Shown piece after piece: positions 20,299-32,575 of a DNA stretch of 64,000 nucleotides. Source of the DNA: Amaranthus tricolor (Eukaryota; Streptophyta; Magnoliopsida; Caryophyllales; Amaranthaceae). The translations under genes and the position numbers were made by a program. Where the stretch lies: NCBI RefSeq assembly GCF_026212465.1, contig NC_080053.1:15948527-16012526 (forward strand), written 5' to 3'. The notes under the pieces were generated by a model. The model saw only the letters and a list, made by a program, of their open reading frames with translations. It was not told the DNA's origin and did not search any database. Each line of letters opens with the position of its first letter. Position 1 is the first letter of the stretch.

Positions 20299-23200
20299 TT
20301 ATTGAGGTAGCGAGGTAAGCTTCATTTCCATTTGTTTGGCTCGACGAAGAGCATCCAACGCCTCTGCTTGCTTTCCGGAGCGTTTCAGAGTCAGGGCCTT
20401 CATTTTTTCAGCTTTAATTTGAGCTTCTAGCTGAGTTCTCTCTTCAATGGAACTCTCATTCTTAGTTGAGACTGATGTTCGTTGCTCTGCCTTTGCTGGG
20501 ATGTGTGAGATAATATCATCTTGCAAACCAATCGCCTTGAGGGCCGATAAGAGCTGAGGGTCAAAGAGATCCTCGACAATTGCCTCATCAGCATGTCCTG
20601 TGTAACTTGATGAAGGACCAGCTGGGTTTGGAGGACTAACTTCCTCAAGTTGTGCTTCAAGTTTCTTGGCTAATTCAAGTTCAGCATCTGCTTCTTCTAC
20701 CTTACCTTCTCTACGTAGCTTCATAGCATTCCGTTTGTGATTGAGGCACGCTCGCTGCAATTTTAAACGTTCACCGCTGGACATTGGTTTCGGGGGGCTC
20801 GCCTGGGAAGCCAGCTCTTTGTGTGGGGTGGAAGTCGTGGATGGGCTATGCACTTCTCTGGTAGAAGAAGACCCAATGGTAGTTGAGGCTTCCATGGGCA
20901 CAGGACCAGTTGGGTCCTCCAAATTTTTTTCCAACAGCTTTGCTTTTCTAAGCTCCTCTTTGGCTTCCGCCAATTTACCTTCTTTCTTCAATGCAAGAGC
21001 TTTCCTTTTATGAGAAAGAATCTCCTGTCGGATTGGATCTTTTTGGTTATCCGAAGAAACACCTGGGGAGAGGTTAGCTCTAGGAATAGCTTCCTGCACT
21101 ACTTGACGTTTCTCTGAGGCATCATTGACTTCAGCTGGTCTCTTGAGAGGTGTTTGATGAGTTCCTCTTTCAATAAGCTCAGTATTTTCAAGTGGATTTC
21201 CTGGTTTTGCAGCTTCGTTTTCAACCTTTGGCTCAGAGATAGTATCGACTATCTCTACCTTTGGTGCTTCTAGTTCTGCCAAATCTTGCTCTAATATCTT
21301 CGCATTTTGAAGCACTTCATCAGCGTCAGCCTCCTGTCCTTGACGTCTAAGAGCCAAAGCCTTCCTCTTCAAACCTAACAGTTCTCTCTGAATCTCGGCT
21401 TTACTTCTTCGTTTCACAACTTTAGTAGAAGTGTTTTTGTTGGGCACTTCAGCTGAATGTGTGGCACTAGCGTCATCTTCATCCTGCCAGCCCAAGTTTT
21501 TGAGGAGTGAAAGATATGCCGGATCATGCAGATCTTGATCTGTAACATCCCCTTGTCCATCCTCGAGAGCAAGAATAGAAGACAAATCAAGCGGCTCAAC
21601 TACCGGTTCTGATACTCCATCCAAAGGAGTGTCCATAACTCCAGTAGGATTGTCCATCTCCTCAAGCTGCTGCTCAAGGGCTTTTCCTTTCTTGAGTTCG
21701 TTATCAGCTTCTTCAAGTTTCCCTTCCCTTCGTAAAGCAAGGGCTTTCTTTTTCAGTGCAAGAAGATCTTTCTGAATCATATATCTACTCTTCACTGGTT
21801 TTTTTGTTTCAAAATTGTGGATTACGTCAGAAGTTTTAAAACGCAATCCACTAGATTCAGGATCCGTTTCATCAATCTTTTCAAGGTCCTTTTCAAGCGC
21901 TTTCGCCCTCTTAAGCAGTGTCATTGCCTCTTCTGTATTCCCAGATCTTTTCTGATTTACAGCTTCTTTCTTCAACTTGAAGATCTCATCTGAAAGTGCC
22001 TGTCTATTAACAGGAGAGAACCGAGTTAGAAGATGATCAGTATGATCAGGCTCCTCAGTCCAACCTAGAGACTGCAAGGCAGCAGCCATTTCCGGGTCAT
22101 GCAGATCATCTTCAGTCGCATCAAAATTCCCATCAACACCAAGATCACCACCAAAGGCAGAGAAATTGTCCAAGTCAAACGCAGAATCCAAATTAAACTC
22201 AGCAGAAAAATTATTTTTCTCGTCATTATCTAAACAACATATCAAAGCAGATAGCTCATCATCAGAGCCCTCAGCATCAGCCAAAAGTTCTTGTTCCTCA
22301 AGTTGCTTCTCTAAAATTTTTGCTTTCTTTAGTTCTTCCTTGGCTTCAGCAAGTTTCCCCTCACGCTTAAGCATAAGAGCCTTTTTCTTCAGGGAAATAA
22401 CTTCAGTTTTGTCAATACCTGAAGACACTTTACGGTGACTACTTTCACCAGAATCCTGGAGTAGACTGAGAAGTTCACCTTCTAGGCTTGTTGGAGCTGG
22501 TTTTTTACTCGTGTCGTGAATATCGACATCAGACCATCCAAGTTCTTTGAGTTCCGCTGTGAGATCTTCCTTTTCTGTCACCTTTGAAGACTTGTCTTTA
22601 GTTCCTAATTCAGAAGACATGTCTTTCAGTGTCTCAGCAGAGCTGTTAGCAGTCAGAGCCTTTTTCCTATTCTTCCGTAATTGGAGTTCCAGAGCAGCTG
22701 CTTGCCGCTCAAGTTCCCGAGATATTTTAAAGGCTTTTAGAGCTTCAGCAGATTTCCCTTCTCCCTTAAGTATTTTATATTTGTTCTTCTCATCCAAAGC
22801 TTGTTGGCGTAGTTTTGCTGGAGTGGGAGAATCCAACTCACTATTATTTCCATCAGATGCATTGCCAACCATGTCTACATCCTCATTTTGGGTAGAAATT
22901 TCTTTACCAGGTCCCATATGATCCGATTCTCTAACATCATTCACCAGGATATCATTTAAAACTTCATCCACACTCCTGGATGCCGCGTTTGAGGACCCTG
23001 ATCAGAACTCAAAACCAATCAATATTAGATAAAGATGCAAATTTTAAAAGTATATAATTTCATGAAAGGCAAGAATCCAAAAGAAAAGAGTCCTGGCACA
23101 TATGTTTTCCAGTCATTAATTCTCCGATCATTGCAAACTCCAACCAATGACTATAGGTAACCTTATATGGGTGTATTTTGAAACATAGATAACAATGGAC

Positions 23201-26200
23201 TATGGAGTATGGACTAACCAAATGTCTCACTATATCATGTTTTAACTTATATTATGTCCCTAGTTACTTCATCCTTGCCTCCTTCGTAGGAGTACGAAAG
23301 CATTTGGATAATATTAGTAAGGTACACTATGATATGATCTATGGTTAAAGAACCCTATCTCCTTCAAGATGGTAAGTCTACTAACATCTAACTGTTGCCA
23401 CTTCCCCCATCGTCACCTTATACACGAACAAAAGAATATAAACCTTGAGTCTGCCATTATATGCAAGAGCATCAACACAGGAATTCAAATAAAAAAAATT
23501 TTTAAAAAAAAAAAAGCCAAAGTAAATCAGTAAAAAGAGAACTCAACCTAATCATCCATCTGAAAGAAGCAATAAGCATGTAAAACAAGAGTCTGTACCT
23601 TTTCCAGCACGATTTTTATGTCCATATCGTTGCTCAAGCCGAGTAGCCTCTTCTAGTTTCTTACAAGCTTCACATATACGAACTGGGGAATCGCCCTGAC
23701 CTCGCAAATACATTCTGTTCTTTGTACAATTATTGCAAAAAAGATCTCCACACCTTCGACAATGATGCTGAAAAAGAGAAACAAAAATCCATAAATCCCT
23801 TCTCTAGAGAGATGAACAATTAATGACAAACAATGATCTTATATAAAATTGTTGTGAATGGGCCATGATGTTTGGTGAAGAACAAGCCCAAACAATTGCA
23901 AAAATAAACCACAAAAACAGACCAAGAACAACCATGAACAAAGACACCATCTTCATGAGGTGCCTATGGATACCTCCCCCTCAAACAATTACTTTCATTA
24001 ATATATCAACATACATCAATGAGAAGCCACACACAAGCTTTAAGAATAACCTCCCAAAGCAAAGACCTCACCTTTAATGGTGGTCAACAAGCTAATACAA
24101 AGAAGAGGAAACTCTAATGTACGAACCCTAGTTGCCTCTCTTGTATTAGTCTCTCACAATGCTCTCTAATGATGTTCTAAGACTCCCTTATATAGCCTCT
24201 AGCATAATAGAAAACCCTAAGACAAATGGCTTAAAAGCCCACACCTAAAATACCCGCAAACACAAAACATCAAAATGGACCTGCACATTCCACTCGAATG
24301 AGGCATTTCTGAGCTCGAACGAGCGGCCTTCAGCGGCAGCTACTAACTTCCTTTGTTCGATGCCTCGAGCAAGCAACTTGCTCTTTTTGTGTCTTGCCTC
24401 GAACAAGGCGCACCATCATAGTCATCATCATCCACAAAGCCTAGAGCAGCATCTCCGCTACTTTCACCATTTCTTTTCCCAATCCTCAAGTCTTTCATCT
24501 TTTCGAGGTCTTCCTTCCTTGCACATCATTTAAATGTGCCCCTTCTTCTTACAATAGTAACACTCCTTGTTACTATAGTCATTTCTCCCTTGAGATCCCC
24601 CTAGCTTGATAACCCTTCTCTTTTGCTCTCCCTCTAAAACTCTCACCAAATAGTGCCTTATTACTCCCCTTCTTATCTTCCCCATCATGCCTCTCCATGA
24701 ACCTATCGTTCTTCCTCAACATCACCAATGCTTGATCAAATGTGATAGATTCCCTCACAAGGCAAAGTTTGAAATATATTCTTATAGCTCTTAGGAAGTG
24801 AAGCCAAGAGTAGTAGGGCTTTCTCTTCATCGAAAAGCTTCTCATCGTTATTCAACAATTGGCACACCAATTGGTTGAATGCGTTGATATGGTCTTGCAT
24901 ACTTGTATCATCCTCCTTCATGAGTTGATACAACGCCCATCTCAAGCAAAGTTTGTTCGTGAGAGAATTCGAAGCATACACCGCTTGAAGTTTCTCCAAC
25001 AACACTCTAGGCTTGGTCTCTTTCAAGTAATTTTACTTGATTTCAGGTGCACTGGCAAGTCTAATGGTGCTCACTGCCTTCTTCTTCATGGCCACCCACT
25101 TTCCTTCATCCATTGATGTTGGCTTGCTTCTCTCAAGTGCATTATCAATCCCTTGTTACACCAACAAGTCTTCAACGGCGCTTCTCCACACCGAAAAATT
25201 CATTCTTCCATCAAACAATGGAATTTGAAACTCTACACCATTACCCATCTTGCTTTTTCACCAAATTCCAAACTTTCATCCACAAAACAACTCAAGAATC
25301 TAACCTAAAGCTCTGATACCAATTGTTGTGAATGACCTATGATGTTTGGTGAAGAACAAGCACAAACAATTGCACAAAAAAACAACAAAAACAGAGCAAG
25401 AGCAACAATGAACAAAGACACAATCTTTATGAGGTATTTATAGATACCTCCCCCTCAAACAATGATTACTTTCATTTATATATCAACATACATCAATGAG
25501 AAGTCACATACATCAATAAGAAGTCACACACAAACTTTAAGAACAACCTCTCAAACCAAAGACCTAACTTTTAATGGTGGTCTCACTCAAACAACCTAAT
25601 ACAATGAAGAGGGAACTCTAATGGATGAACTCTAGTTGCCTGTTTAGTATTAGTCTCTCACAATGCTCTCTAATGATGTTCTAAGGCTCCCTTATGTAGC
25701 CTCTAACATAATAGAAAACCCTAAGACAAATGGCATAAAAGCGCAAGCCTTAAATACCCGCAAACACAAAACGTCAGAATAGACCTACACATATCGCTTG
25801 ACGAGGCAGTTCTGTGGTCGAACAAGCGGCCTTCAGGGGCAACTACTGACTTCCTTTGTTCGATGCCTCGAGCAAGCAGCTTGCTCTTTGTGTCTAGCCT
25901 CGAACAAGGCATACTTTGAATCCTTCCTCTTGCACTCTCTTACCTTCATCATGGCACAAGAAATCACCCACTTTGATCACTTCATCATATGATCCAAAGC
26001 GTATCATTCTATACTTCATTTCACACTCATCACTGTTCTCAATCGTGCAAGCCATTGAGTAAGCAACGAGGTGATCTAACTCACCTCCATCATTGTGAGA
26101 TTTGGGACTTGTCACAACAAAAACTAAGTTGATACTGAAAAAGGTTGTTTTAAATACCATATCAACACAAATAACAAGTGTTCAGCATAGCAATTAGAAC

Positions 26201-26657
26201 TAACCAAATGATCATAACAGTTAAAGAACATAATTTCACCACTTTCATCAAATAGAACATGAAACAATCATAATTTGATAACTACCCTCATCATAAAATC
26301 TATAATGATCACCTGCGTAATTACCATTTTCATTAAATCGAACAGTAAAAATCTTAATTTGGGAACTACCCTCATCAAAAACACCTATCCTAATCACCTG
26401 AACAATTACCATTTTCATCAATTTTAACAAGAAAATGCTGATTTGGAAAATACCCAAATGAAAAATAATTAAATTTCAAACAAACACTTCGACAATTCAA
26501 AATACCAAAATAGGAGAATTAAGTATTAAAAAAAAGAAAGTACCTTACGATTGATAAAGGTGAACTGAGAAGAACAAGATTTACAGTGGGAAGCATCAAG
26601 AACCCAAGTATTACCCCGTAATGAGGGTTTTGGCGGTAATCCTATCTTCTCTAACAT
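20299..26657 (-). CDS. FYVE zinc-finger protein with helical-hairpin repeats, 3 exons
   Basis: Exons 26657-26544, 23767-23599 and 22997-20299 join in frame to 993 residues. Exons 1 and 2 form a FYVE domain, about residues 18-75: paired cysteines CKSC, the basic signature RKHHCRRCG, then CNNC and CEAC, which together give the eight zinc ligands. FYVE domains bind phosphatidylinositol 3-phosphate, so an endosomal membrane protein is expected. Exon 3 encodes about eight copies of a charged helical hairpin of about 35 residues (for example KRKALALRREGKLEEADNEL) between about residues 150 and 990, interspersed with copies of a short motif such as LHDPEMAAALQSLGW. These look like coiled-coil or adaptor repeats; partners are unknown. 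The layout resembles an uncharacterised Arabidopsis FYVE protein, from memory. Intron 1 (2.8 kb) holds a decayed Copia; a large LTR element ends about 460 bp upstream. Confidence 0.92.
23850..25911 (-). mobile_element. Degenerate non-autonomous Copia element (FYVE gene intron 1)
   Basis: Two similar LTRs lie at about 23850-24412 and 25324-25911. A tRNA-Met-type primer-binding site (minus TGGTATCAGAGCTTT) ends at 25320, so the element runs on the minus strand. The LTRs differ at many positions, so the insertion is old compared with the Copia at 8147. The interior keeps only gag; pol and the purine tract are gone. No matching target duplication was found (AAAAT on the left, TACTT on the right). 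Confidence 0.8.
24413..25260 (-). pseudogene. Broken Copia gag
   Basis: Pieces of a Copia gag in several frames on the minus strand: an N-terminal part around 25250-25050, a middle part ending near 24736 (SLTNKLCLRWALYQLMKEDD, LLLLASLPKSYKNIFQTL) and a C-terminal part to 24579. A stop and a frameshift near 25030 and 24780 interrupt it. No protease or polymerase sequence remains. It belongs to a different family from the gag at 2676-3504. Confidence 0.8.
25912..26543. other. Remainder of FYVE gene intron 1
   Basis: Intronic DNA. A minus-strand open frame of 88 codons (25894-26160) has protein-like composition but matches no family I recognise and has no gene context. Short CATTTTCATCAAAT-like words recur between 26235 and 26460, suggesting a degenerate tandem repeat. 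Confidence 0.4.
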
Positions 26658-27116
26658 ATTTCTGACAAAGGATGTAGAAAAAGGATGAACCCTAGAAAAT
26701 TAATGCAAAAAAGGATAGTTAAATTCGCAATTAATTTAACCCGACAATGAATCGTGAATTTTAAATTAGTTAGATGCTTTCATCTTCAACTGTGGGTAAT
26801 GTTAACTCCAACAACGATGAATCTTCTCGTTGTTTTCCCCTGCAATTCTTCCTTTTGGGTTTAACAATTTCAAAATCTTAATTTTTAATAATCTCATTAT
26901 TTTAGGTAGACTTTTCCTATGTTGACGTGGGTTTAAGAAAATAATTGAAAAAATTATGAGATTAATGACCTTTAATCAATTTTTGTGTTATAATCTCACT
27001 TTCAATTAATCTTGACGAATATTTACCTGACTATTAGCAGTGCATTTAGTGTATCCCGTCAAATATTTACCTGACTATGCTAACCCACTAAAGTCTTACT
27101 AAATAAGAAATGGTAT
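26658..27116. other. 5' flank of the FYVE-domain gene
   Basis: About 460 bases between the FYVE start codon and the large LTR element. This must contain the 5' UTR and core promoter of the FYVE gene unless transcription starts inside the LTR. No clear TATA box was assigned. Confidence 0.4.
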
Positions 27117-27673
27117 TGTTATGGGTCAAATAAATAAACCCGTAATTTATTTAGTTAAACCCTAACCACCCAACTCGGTCCAATAACTTCTTAAAATAAC
27201 TACCCATTACTCACCATAATCTACCACTCACCCATCATCCCCATGATTCCCACATTTATTCATCATTTAACCTCCATTCTACCATGATAAATACATGTCG
27301 CGTACATCATTTGCACGGGACTAAGCTTTTATATTGCTATCGTTACACCACAATAAATATTCACCCTCCTATGTACAATCTATACTGAACCAAATATTCC
27401 TTCAATTGATCTAAACTCATCCTACAATCCGTTAATCTTGTATTCATTCATTATCATATATTCATTACTTTCTATCTCCCGATCTGACTTGAGCGTGGGA
27501 GGGGTTTTCCGGGAAATCACCCCCGGACAAGGCTAACGTTGTATTGCAGGATTTGAGGTCTCATCAACGGAAGGATCATAAGCATTTTCAGCATACTGAC
27601 AGTTATCCCCGACCACACCTTTTATCCAGGTATTTAAATGTCTTTTACAATTCATCGTTTCATTACCGAAACA
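27117..27673 (+). repeat. 5' LTR of the LARD-like element
   Basis: 557 bp. The promoter is presumably here; CTTTTATATTGC near 27327 is the best TATA-like stretch. Aligns with 31166-31722 at about 98-99 percent by eye. Confidence 0.9.
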
Positions 27674-27705
27674 GTTTGGCGCCGTCTGTGGGGACTGAAC
27701 GAAAA

Positions 27706-27933
27706 GTCATGGCTTCCAAAAGAAATCCAACACAAACCGCTACCGTGCATAGCACAGATACAGACACTTCAGCGGGTCACGCTAACAATCAAGCCGTGAC
27801 TCGCCGTGATCTGGACATGCTAGCACGAAACCTCACTGCCGCCTTTTCCGAACAACTCCGCACATACCCAATTTTATGGCGTATAACTATCTCATCATTT
27901 TTTTTTTCGGTGGGTATAAGTCAGGAACTGTAA
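27706..27933 (+). pseudogene. Truncated gag start of the LARD-like element
   Basis: The ATG at 27709 follows the primer-binding site at a typical distance and opens a gag-like N-terminus (MASKRNPTQTATVHSTDTD ... LTAAFSEQL). The similarity seems to stop near 27870, and the frame ends at 27933 in unrelated sequence. The product would be about 74 residues with no known domain. Confidence 0.55.
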
Positions 27934-27939
27934 TGGAGT

Positions 27940-30900
27940 AATGTTTGGGAGTATTTGCTATATCTTTTGCTGGTTGGATTTATAAAAAAAAATAAAAAAA
28001 AAAAAAAAAAAGTCCAAGTTAATATTTGGATCGTCCTTTGAAATCTTCTTGCATCACAAGCTAACGAAGTGAAATAACCGTCTTGGGGTATTATTGCATT
28101 TTTAATATACATTAAAACTTTATTAAAGTTCAGCTATTATTCTTTATATTCATAATAACATTATTAGGGCTGAAAGTTATTAGATTTTTCATTGCAAGAT
28201 CAGGATTCATATTCAACTCAATCAATTGAGTTAACGATCCAATAGAGAAGAAGCTTAATCCAACTTCTTTTATACTGAGAATTGGATGCAATTATTAATT
28301 CCTATCAGTAATTAATTCTCATTAACATGTACTTTCCAATCATGATTATATTTTGTATATCACCAAATTCATTCGGCTATCACCACTAAACATACCAAAT
28401 CATCAGATTTCCTTTCAGCTTACGGACCCGGTCCGGTCTTGCCTAAACCCGGTCAGGTCCTGCGATTTCTGCTTTCTGGAAACTCTCAACATACGGACCC
28501 GGTCCGGTCTTCCAGAAACCCGGTCCGGTCCTGCTTTAATAACCGTTTTTCCGCACGGTTTTTATTTTATGATGAGGAATGTAACAAGCAAAAAAAGAAA
28601 ACATTTTTTTTCTCTGTTTTTAGATACTATTAACTCTTCACTTTTGGGAGAAAAACTTGATCGAGAATATTTGGGCCAAATCATTTCAAGTGTTTGTCAT
28701 TATTCAAGGATATAAAGTTGGATCTTATTGCTCTTATTCATCAATGTATACCGTTTCAATGTTGAGTTCAGTTTGATGCACCTTCTAAAGGGTTATTAAA
28801 TCCGTAGAACGTTTCCAAACCAACTTCAATCGACTAAAAATTTCAGTCCTAATGTTGAAGTTCGGTTTGATGCACATTCTAAAGGATTAGATAACCCATA
28901 GAACGTTTCCAAACTAGCTTAAACTAAGTGGTTTCGGACTAAAGGACCATCATCTTATCTTTACTGTGCCGTATGTGAATATTCCCTGAATTTTTCTCGG
29001 CACCCATTATTTTTGGGGATTCGGAAATTATTTGTTAATGATGAAGATTTGATTTGAAGATCATTTTGCTATGAGGAAAAGAAGGTTCCCACTCGTGTGT
29101 GACCGTCTAATTATGTGATATATTATATCCCGCTCTTTAATTTCACCATTTTTTGTCAACTCCAGCTATGTGACCGTCTAATTAATAAGCTATATATCAT
29201 AAGCGATTCGGATGCGATGAGTCATTCTGTACCATCGAATAGCCGAATTCTCTTGTCTAAGGTTATTATACAAGTTTTGTCTTTTGCCGTATCATCAATT
29301 TGTCCGAAATATTAAAAACTCGGACCCACCCCCCAAGGGCCTCCAATAATTTCGCAAAAAATTGTCTAAGTATTGAAAGTAGCCGAGTTATGCTACATCC
29401 GAATCATCGAAGACTCGGTTGAGTAATTGTCATGACGTATTATCATAAAGTCGGACCCAAATTTGGTTTGATGCACCTTCTAAAGGGTTATTAGATCCAT
29501 AGAACGTTTCCAAACCAATTTCAACTGACCAAAAAATTCAGTCTCATTGTTGAAGTTCGGTTTGATGCACTATCTAAAGGATTAGATGACCCGTAGAACG
29601 TTTCCGAACTAGCTTCAGCTACGTGATTTCAATCTGAAAAAATTACTCCAAATATTGCCCAATTCAATGTATTGGCTGAATCCGAATATGATCCGACGGT
29701 GGTTCAATCTGAGGTGACTCGATGCATGGAGAAAAATCATCATCCTCGCCTTCTAATGAAATGCTACATAAAGGATGCAAATCTTTGATTAGTATTGCCA
29801 AGTGAAGAATATATTATATTAATCTGATGATGATCATACAGTTACTCTTGCTTTTATTTATCAACATATATCGGGTGTTTTATATTTGTTATATTCATGG
29901 GTCAACATGAAAAGTGATGAAGTATGATACTGACACATTGGAAGAATATTATATTATTTCTGCATGGGAATTCAATACTTCACCATTATTATTCTTAATA
30001 TATTGGGTCTTACTTATATGTGGTTTTCAATGATGAGTGTATAAAGTCATCTGAGTTTTCACCTAGTTTGAAAGTCATATTATTATTGAAGTTCCAACAC
30101 GTGGGCGTTATTTGTCACATTATGGAATCATCTGAGCTTTCAACTAGTTTGAAGTCATATTATTATTAAAGTCCCAACATGTGGGCATTATTCGTCATAT
30201 TATGGAATCATCTAAGCTTTCATCTAGTTTGAAAGCCATATTATTATTGAAGTCCCAAAATGATTGATTTTGGGCAATATTTTCAAAGTATTTATCTTAA
30301 TTATCAAACTTTCACCTAGTTTGAAAGTGAAATCATTGCGAGTGTCACCTAGCTTGGTAACTCGGACTCTTATTAAGCCCCAAAACGAGTTTTTTTGGGC
30401 GTTATTTGTCAATGTATTCATAGCAAGTATCACCTAGCTTGATAACTCGATCACTTATTCAGCGGACCTATGTCCGATCAGTATATTCGTCAATGTTTTC
30501 GAAGGATTCACCTAGTATGATTCCTTATCTAAGTCTCGGGTGATTGACGGCTGGGCAATGCAGACCTACGTCCGATCATCAAAATATTCTAGCGAGTATC
30601 ACCTAGCTTGATAACTCGATCACTTATTCAGCGGACCTATGTCCGATTAGTATATTCATCAATGTTTTCGAAGGATTCACCTAGTATGATTCCTTATCTA
30701 AGTCCCGGGTGATTGACGGCTGGGCAATGCGGACCTACGTCCGATCCAAATATTCCTTAAATGCAGACTTATGTTTGATCCGAATATTCATCAACGCTTT
30801 CGAAGGATTCATCTAATATGATTTCTTATCTAAGTCACAGGTGTTTGACTGCCAGGCCATATCATCATATCAAGCTCAAATGTCGAATCATCATATCAGG

Positions 30901-31160
30901 CTCAAACGCCGAATCATCATATCAGGCTCTAAAAGTCGAATCATCAAAAGTGGCCCAAAGGCCAAATATTTATAATTCATGGGGCTTCCACCATCATGGG
31001 CCCATCGAGGCAAGAATTCGAAGTTTACCTTATTCGGACCTTATTGCATGGTTTCTTCAGAATATTTATTTGATCTGCATCATAGGTATGATTTTTTCCG
31101 CATAAAGACTGATACCCTCGCTACATTAAATTCCCTCATCTATCACTCTTCATGCGTGGG
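27940..31160. repeat. Non-coding, internally repetitive interior of the LARD-like element
   Basis: Several duplicated blocks are visible. One is a CGGACCCGGTCCGGTC pair (about 28423-28535). Another is a TTTGATGCACCTTCTAAAGG ... GAACGTTTCCAAAC block seen at about 28770, 28870, 29466 and 29560. A unit of about 84 bp with TCACCTAGTTTGAAAGTC repeats at 30050-30250. A unit of about 173 bp (TATCACCTAGCTTGATAACTC ... GGCTGGGCAATGC) occurs at about 30426 and 30597, with a third partial copy near 30785. No coding frame of note. Confidence 0.75.
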
Positions 31161-31165
31161 GCTAA

Positions 31166-31722
31166 TGTTATGGGGTCAAATAAATAAACCCGTAATTTAT
31201 TTAGTCAAACCCTAACCACCCAACTCGGTCCAATAACTTCTTAAAATAACTACCCATTACTCACCATAACTACCACTCACCCATCATCCCCATGATTCCC
31301 ACATTTATTCACCATTTAACCTCTATTCTACCATGATAAATACATGTCGCGTACATCATTTGCACGGGACTAAGCTTTTATATTGCTATCGTTACACCAC
31401 AATAAATATTCACCCTCCTACGTACAATCTATACTGAACCAAATATTCCTTCAATTGATCTAAACTCAACCTACAATCCGTTAATCTTGTATTCATTCAT
31501 TATCATATATTCATTACTTTCTGTCTCCCGATCTGACTTGAGCGTCGGAGGGGTTTTCCGGGAAATCACCCCCGGACAAGGCTAACGTTGTATTGCAGGA
31601 TTTGAGGTCTCATCAACGGAAGGATCATAAGCATTTTCAGCATACTGACAGTTATCCCCGACCACACCTTTTATCCAGGTATTTAAATGTCTTTTACAAT
31701 TCATCGTTTCATTACCGAAACA
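31166..31722 (+). repeat. 3' LTR of the LARD-like element
   Basis: 557 bp, see the 5' LTR entry. Ends CCGAAACA and is followed directly by the GGTAT duplication. Confidence 0.9.
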
Positions 31723-31727
31723 GGTAT

Positions 31728-32273
31728 AAACCAAAAAAACATTATCTCCAACACACTATACAATCGTCAACCTCATCAATAAAACATAATAATCCAACAT
31801 GAACTATTTAATACATAATGTTCATTACATACACAAGCTAACTTTCTTCTGTACTCCAATCTCTTGCACACTCACTTATACACTCCAACTTTTACACATT
31901 TACTTACACACTTTAAATTAATTACACAAGTTAACCTTATTTTATATTCCTAACACTCTTTTTCATACAATCTTATGAGATAAAAATTTCCCAAAATTTA
32001 TTATAAATGTCCCTTTAGCCATGAAATCACTTTCACCACCATCATCAAATCTTTCGAACATTCTTCTTATATATTCACTTCATTAAAATCTTACTAACTA
32101 AATACCTTTATTTTTAAGTTGAATAATCAAATGAAGATGGAGCTTAATCTTATCACTTTTTAAGTCAATAATCATCAACTTTTGAGGAATCAAGTGTTAT
32201 CATTTTGGAGCTTAGGTATTATCTTTGGGTAATTGAATTATTGAAGATCTACTTCTTTAAAGCTTGGAGACTT
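31728..32273. other. Intergenic AT-rich DNA
   Basis: About 550 bases between the LARD-like and CACTA elements. It holds no recognisable gene or repeat and belongs to the original insertion locus of the CACTA element, which continues at 48112. Confidence 0.6.
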
Positions 32274-32299
32274 CACTAGTGGAAAAAAATGTATTTGCT

Positions 32300-32575
32300 G
32301 CTCATCATTTACTGCGATTTTTGTATATTCACAGCAATAAATAGGAAAATGAATTAGAAAAAAAAACATTAATTGTTGTGGTTTTCCATGGGACCGCAGC
32401 AAATAACCCTTTACAAATACATTAATTGCTCCGGTTACGCTTGAACCGCAGCAAATAACTCTTCACAATACATTAATTGCTCCGGTTTTGCTTGAACCAC
32501 AGCAAATAACCCTTCACAAATTTTTTAATTGCTCCGGTTTAGTTTGAACCACAGCAAATGACCGTTGGACATTAA
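32300..32575 (+). repeat. Left subterminal repeats of CACTA
   Basis: Units of about 62 bp of the form ATTAATTGCTCCGGTT ... AACCGCAGCAAATAAC recur about four times from 32368. Each can fold into a hairpin because TTGCTCCGGTT pairs with AACCGCAGCAA. In CACTA elements such arrays bind the TNP1-type protein. Confidence 0.85.

Larger units (their letters stand above)
27112..31727 (+). mobile_element. Large non-coding LTR element (LARD-like) with TSD GGTAT
   Basis: Two 557-bp LTRs (27117-27673 and 31166-31722), both TGTTATGGG to CCGAAACA, are bordered by the target duplication GGTAT (27112-27116 and 31723-31727). They differ at about seven bases plus two single-base indels by eye. After the left LTR comes a Gypsy-type primer-binding site, TTTGGCGCCGTCTGTGGGG (27674-27692), and before the right LTR a GCGTGGGGCTAA purine tract. 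The 3.5-kb interior has only a short gag start and then tandemly duplicated non-coding DNA, so it must be mobilised in trans, probably by a Ty3/Gypsy Tat-like relative. Confidence 0.92.

Noticed and set aside
25894..26160. 88-codon minus-strand frame in FYVE gene intron 1
   Set aside because: Protein-like in composition, but no domain, no support from context, and it would lie within an intron.
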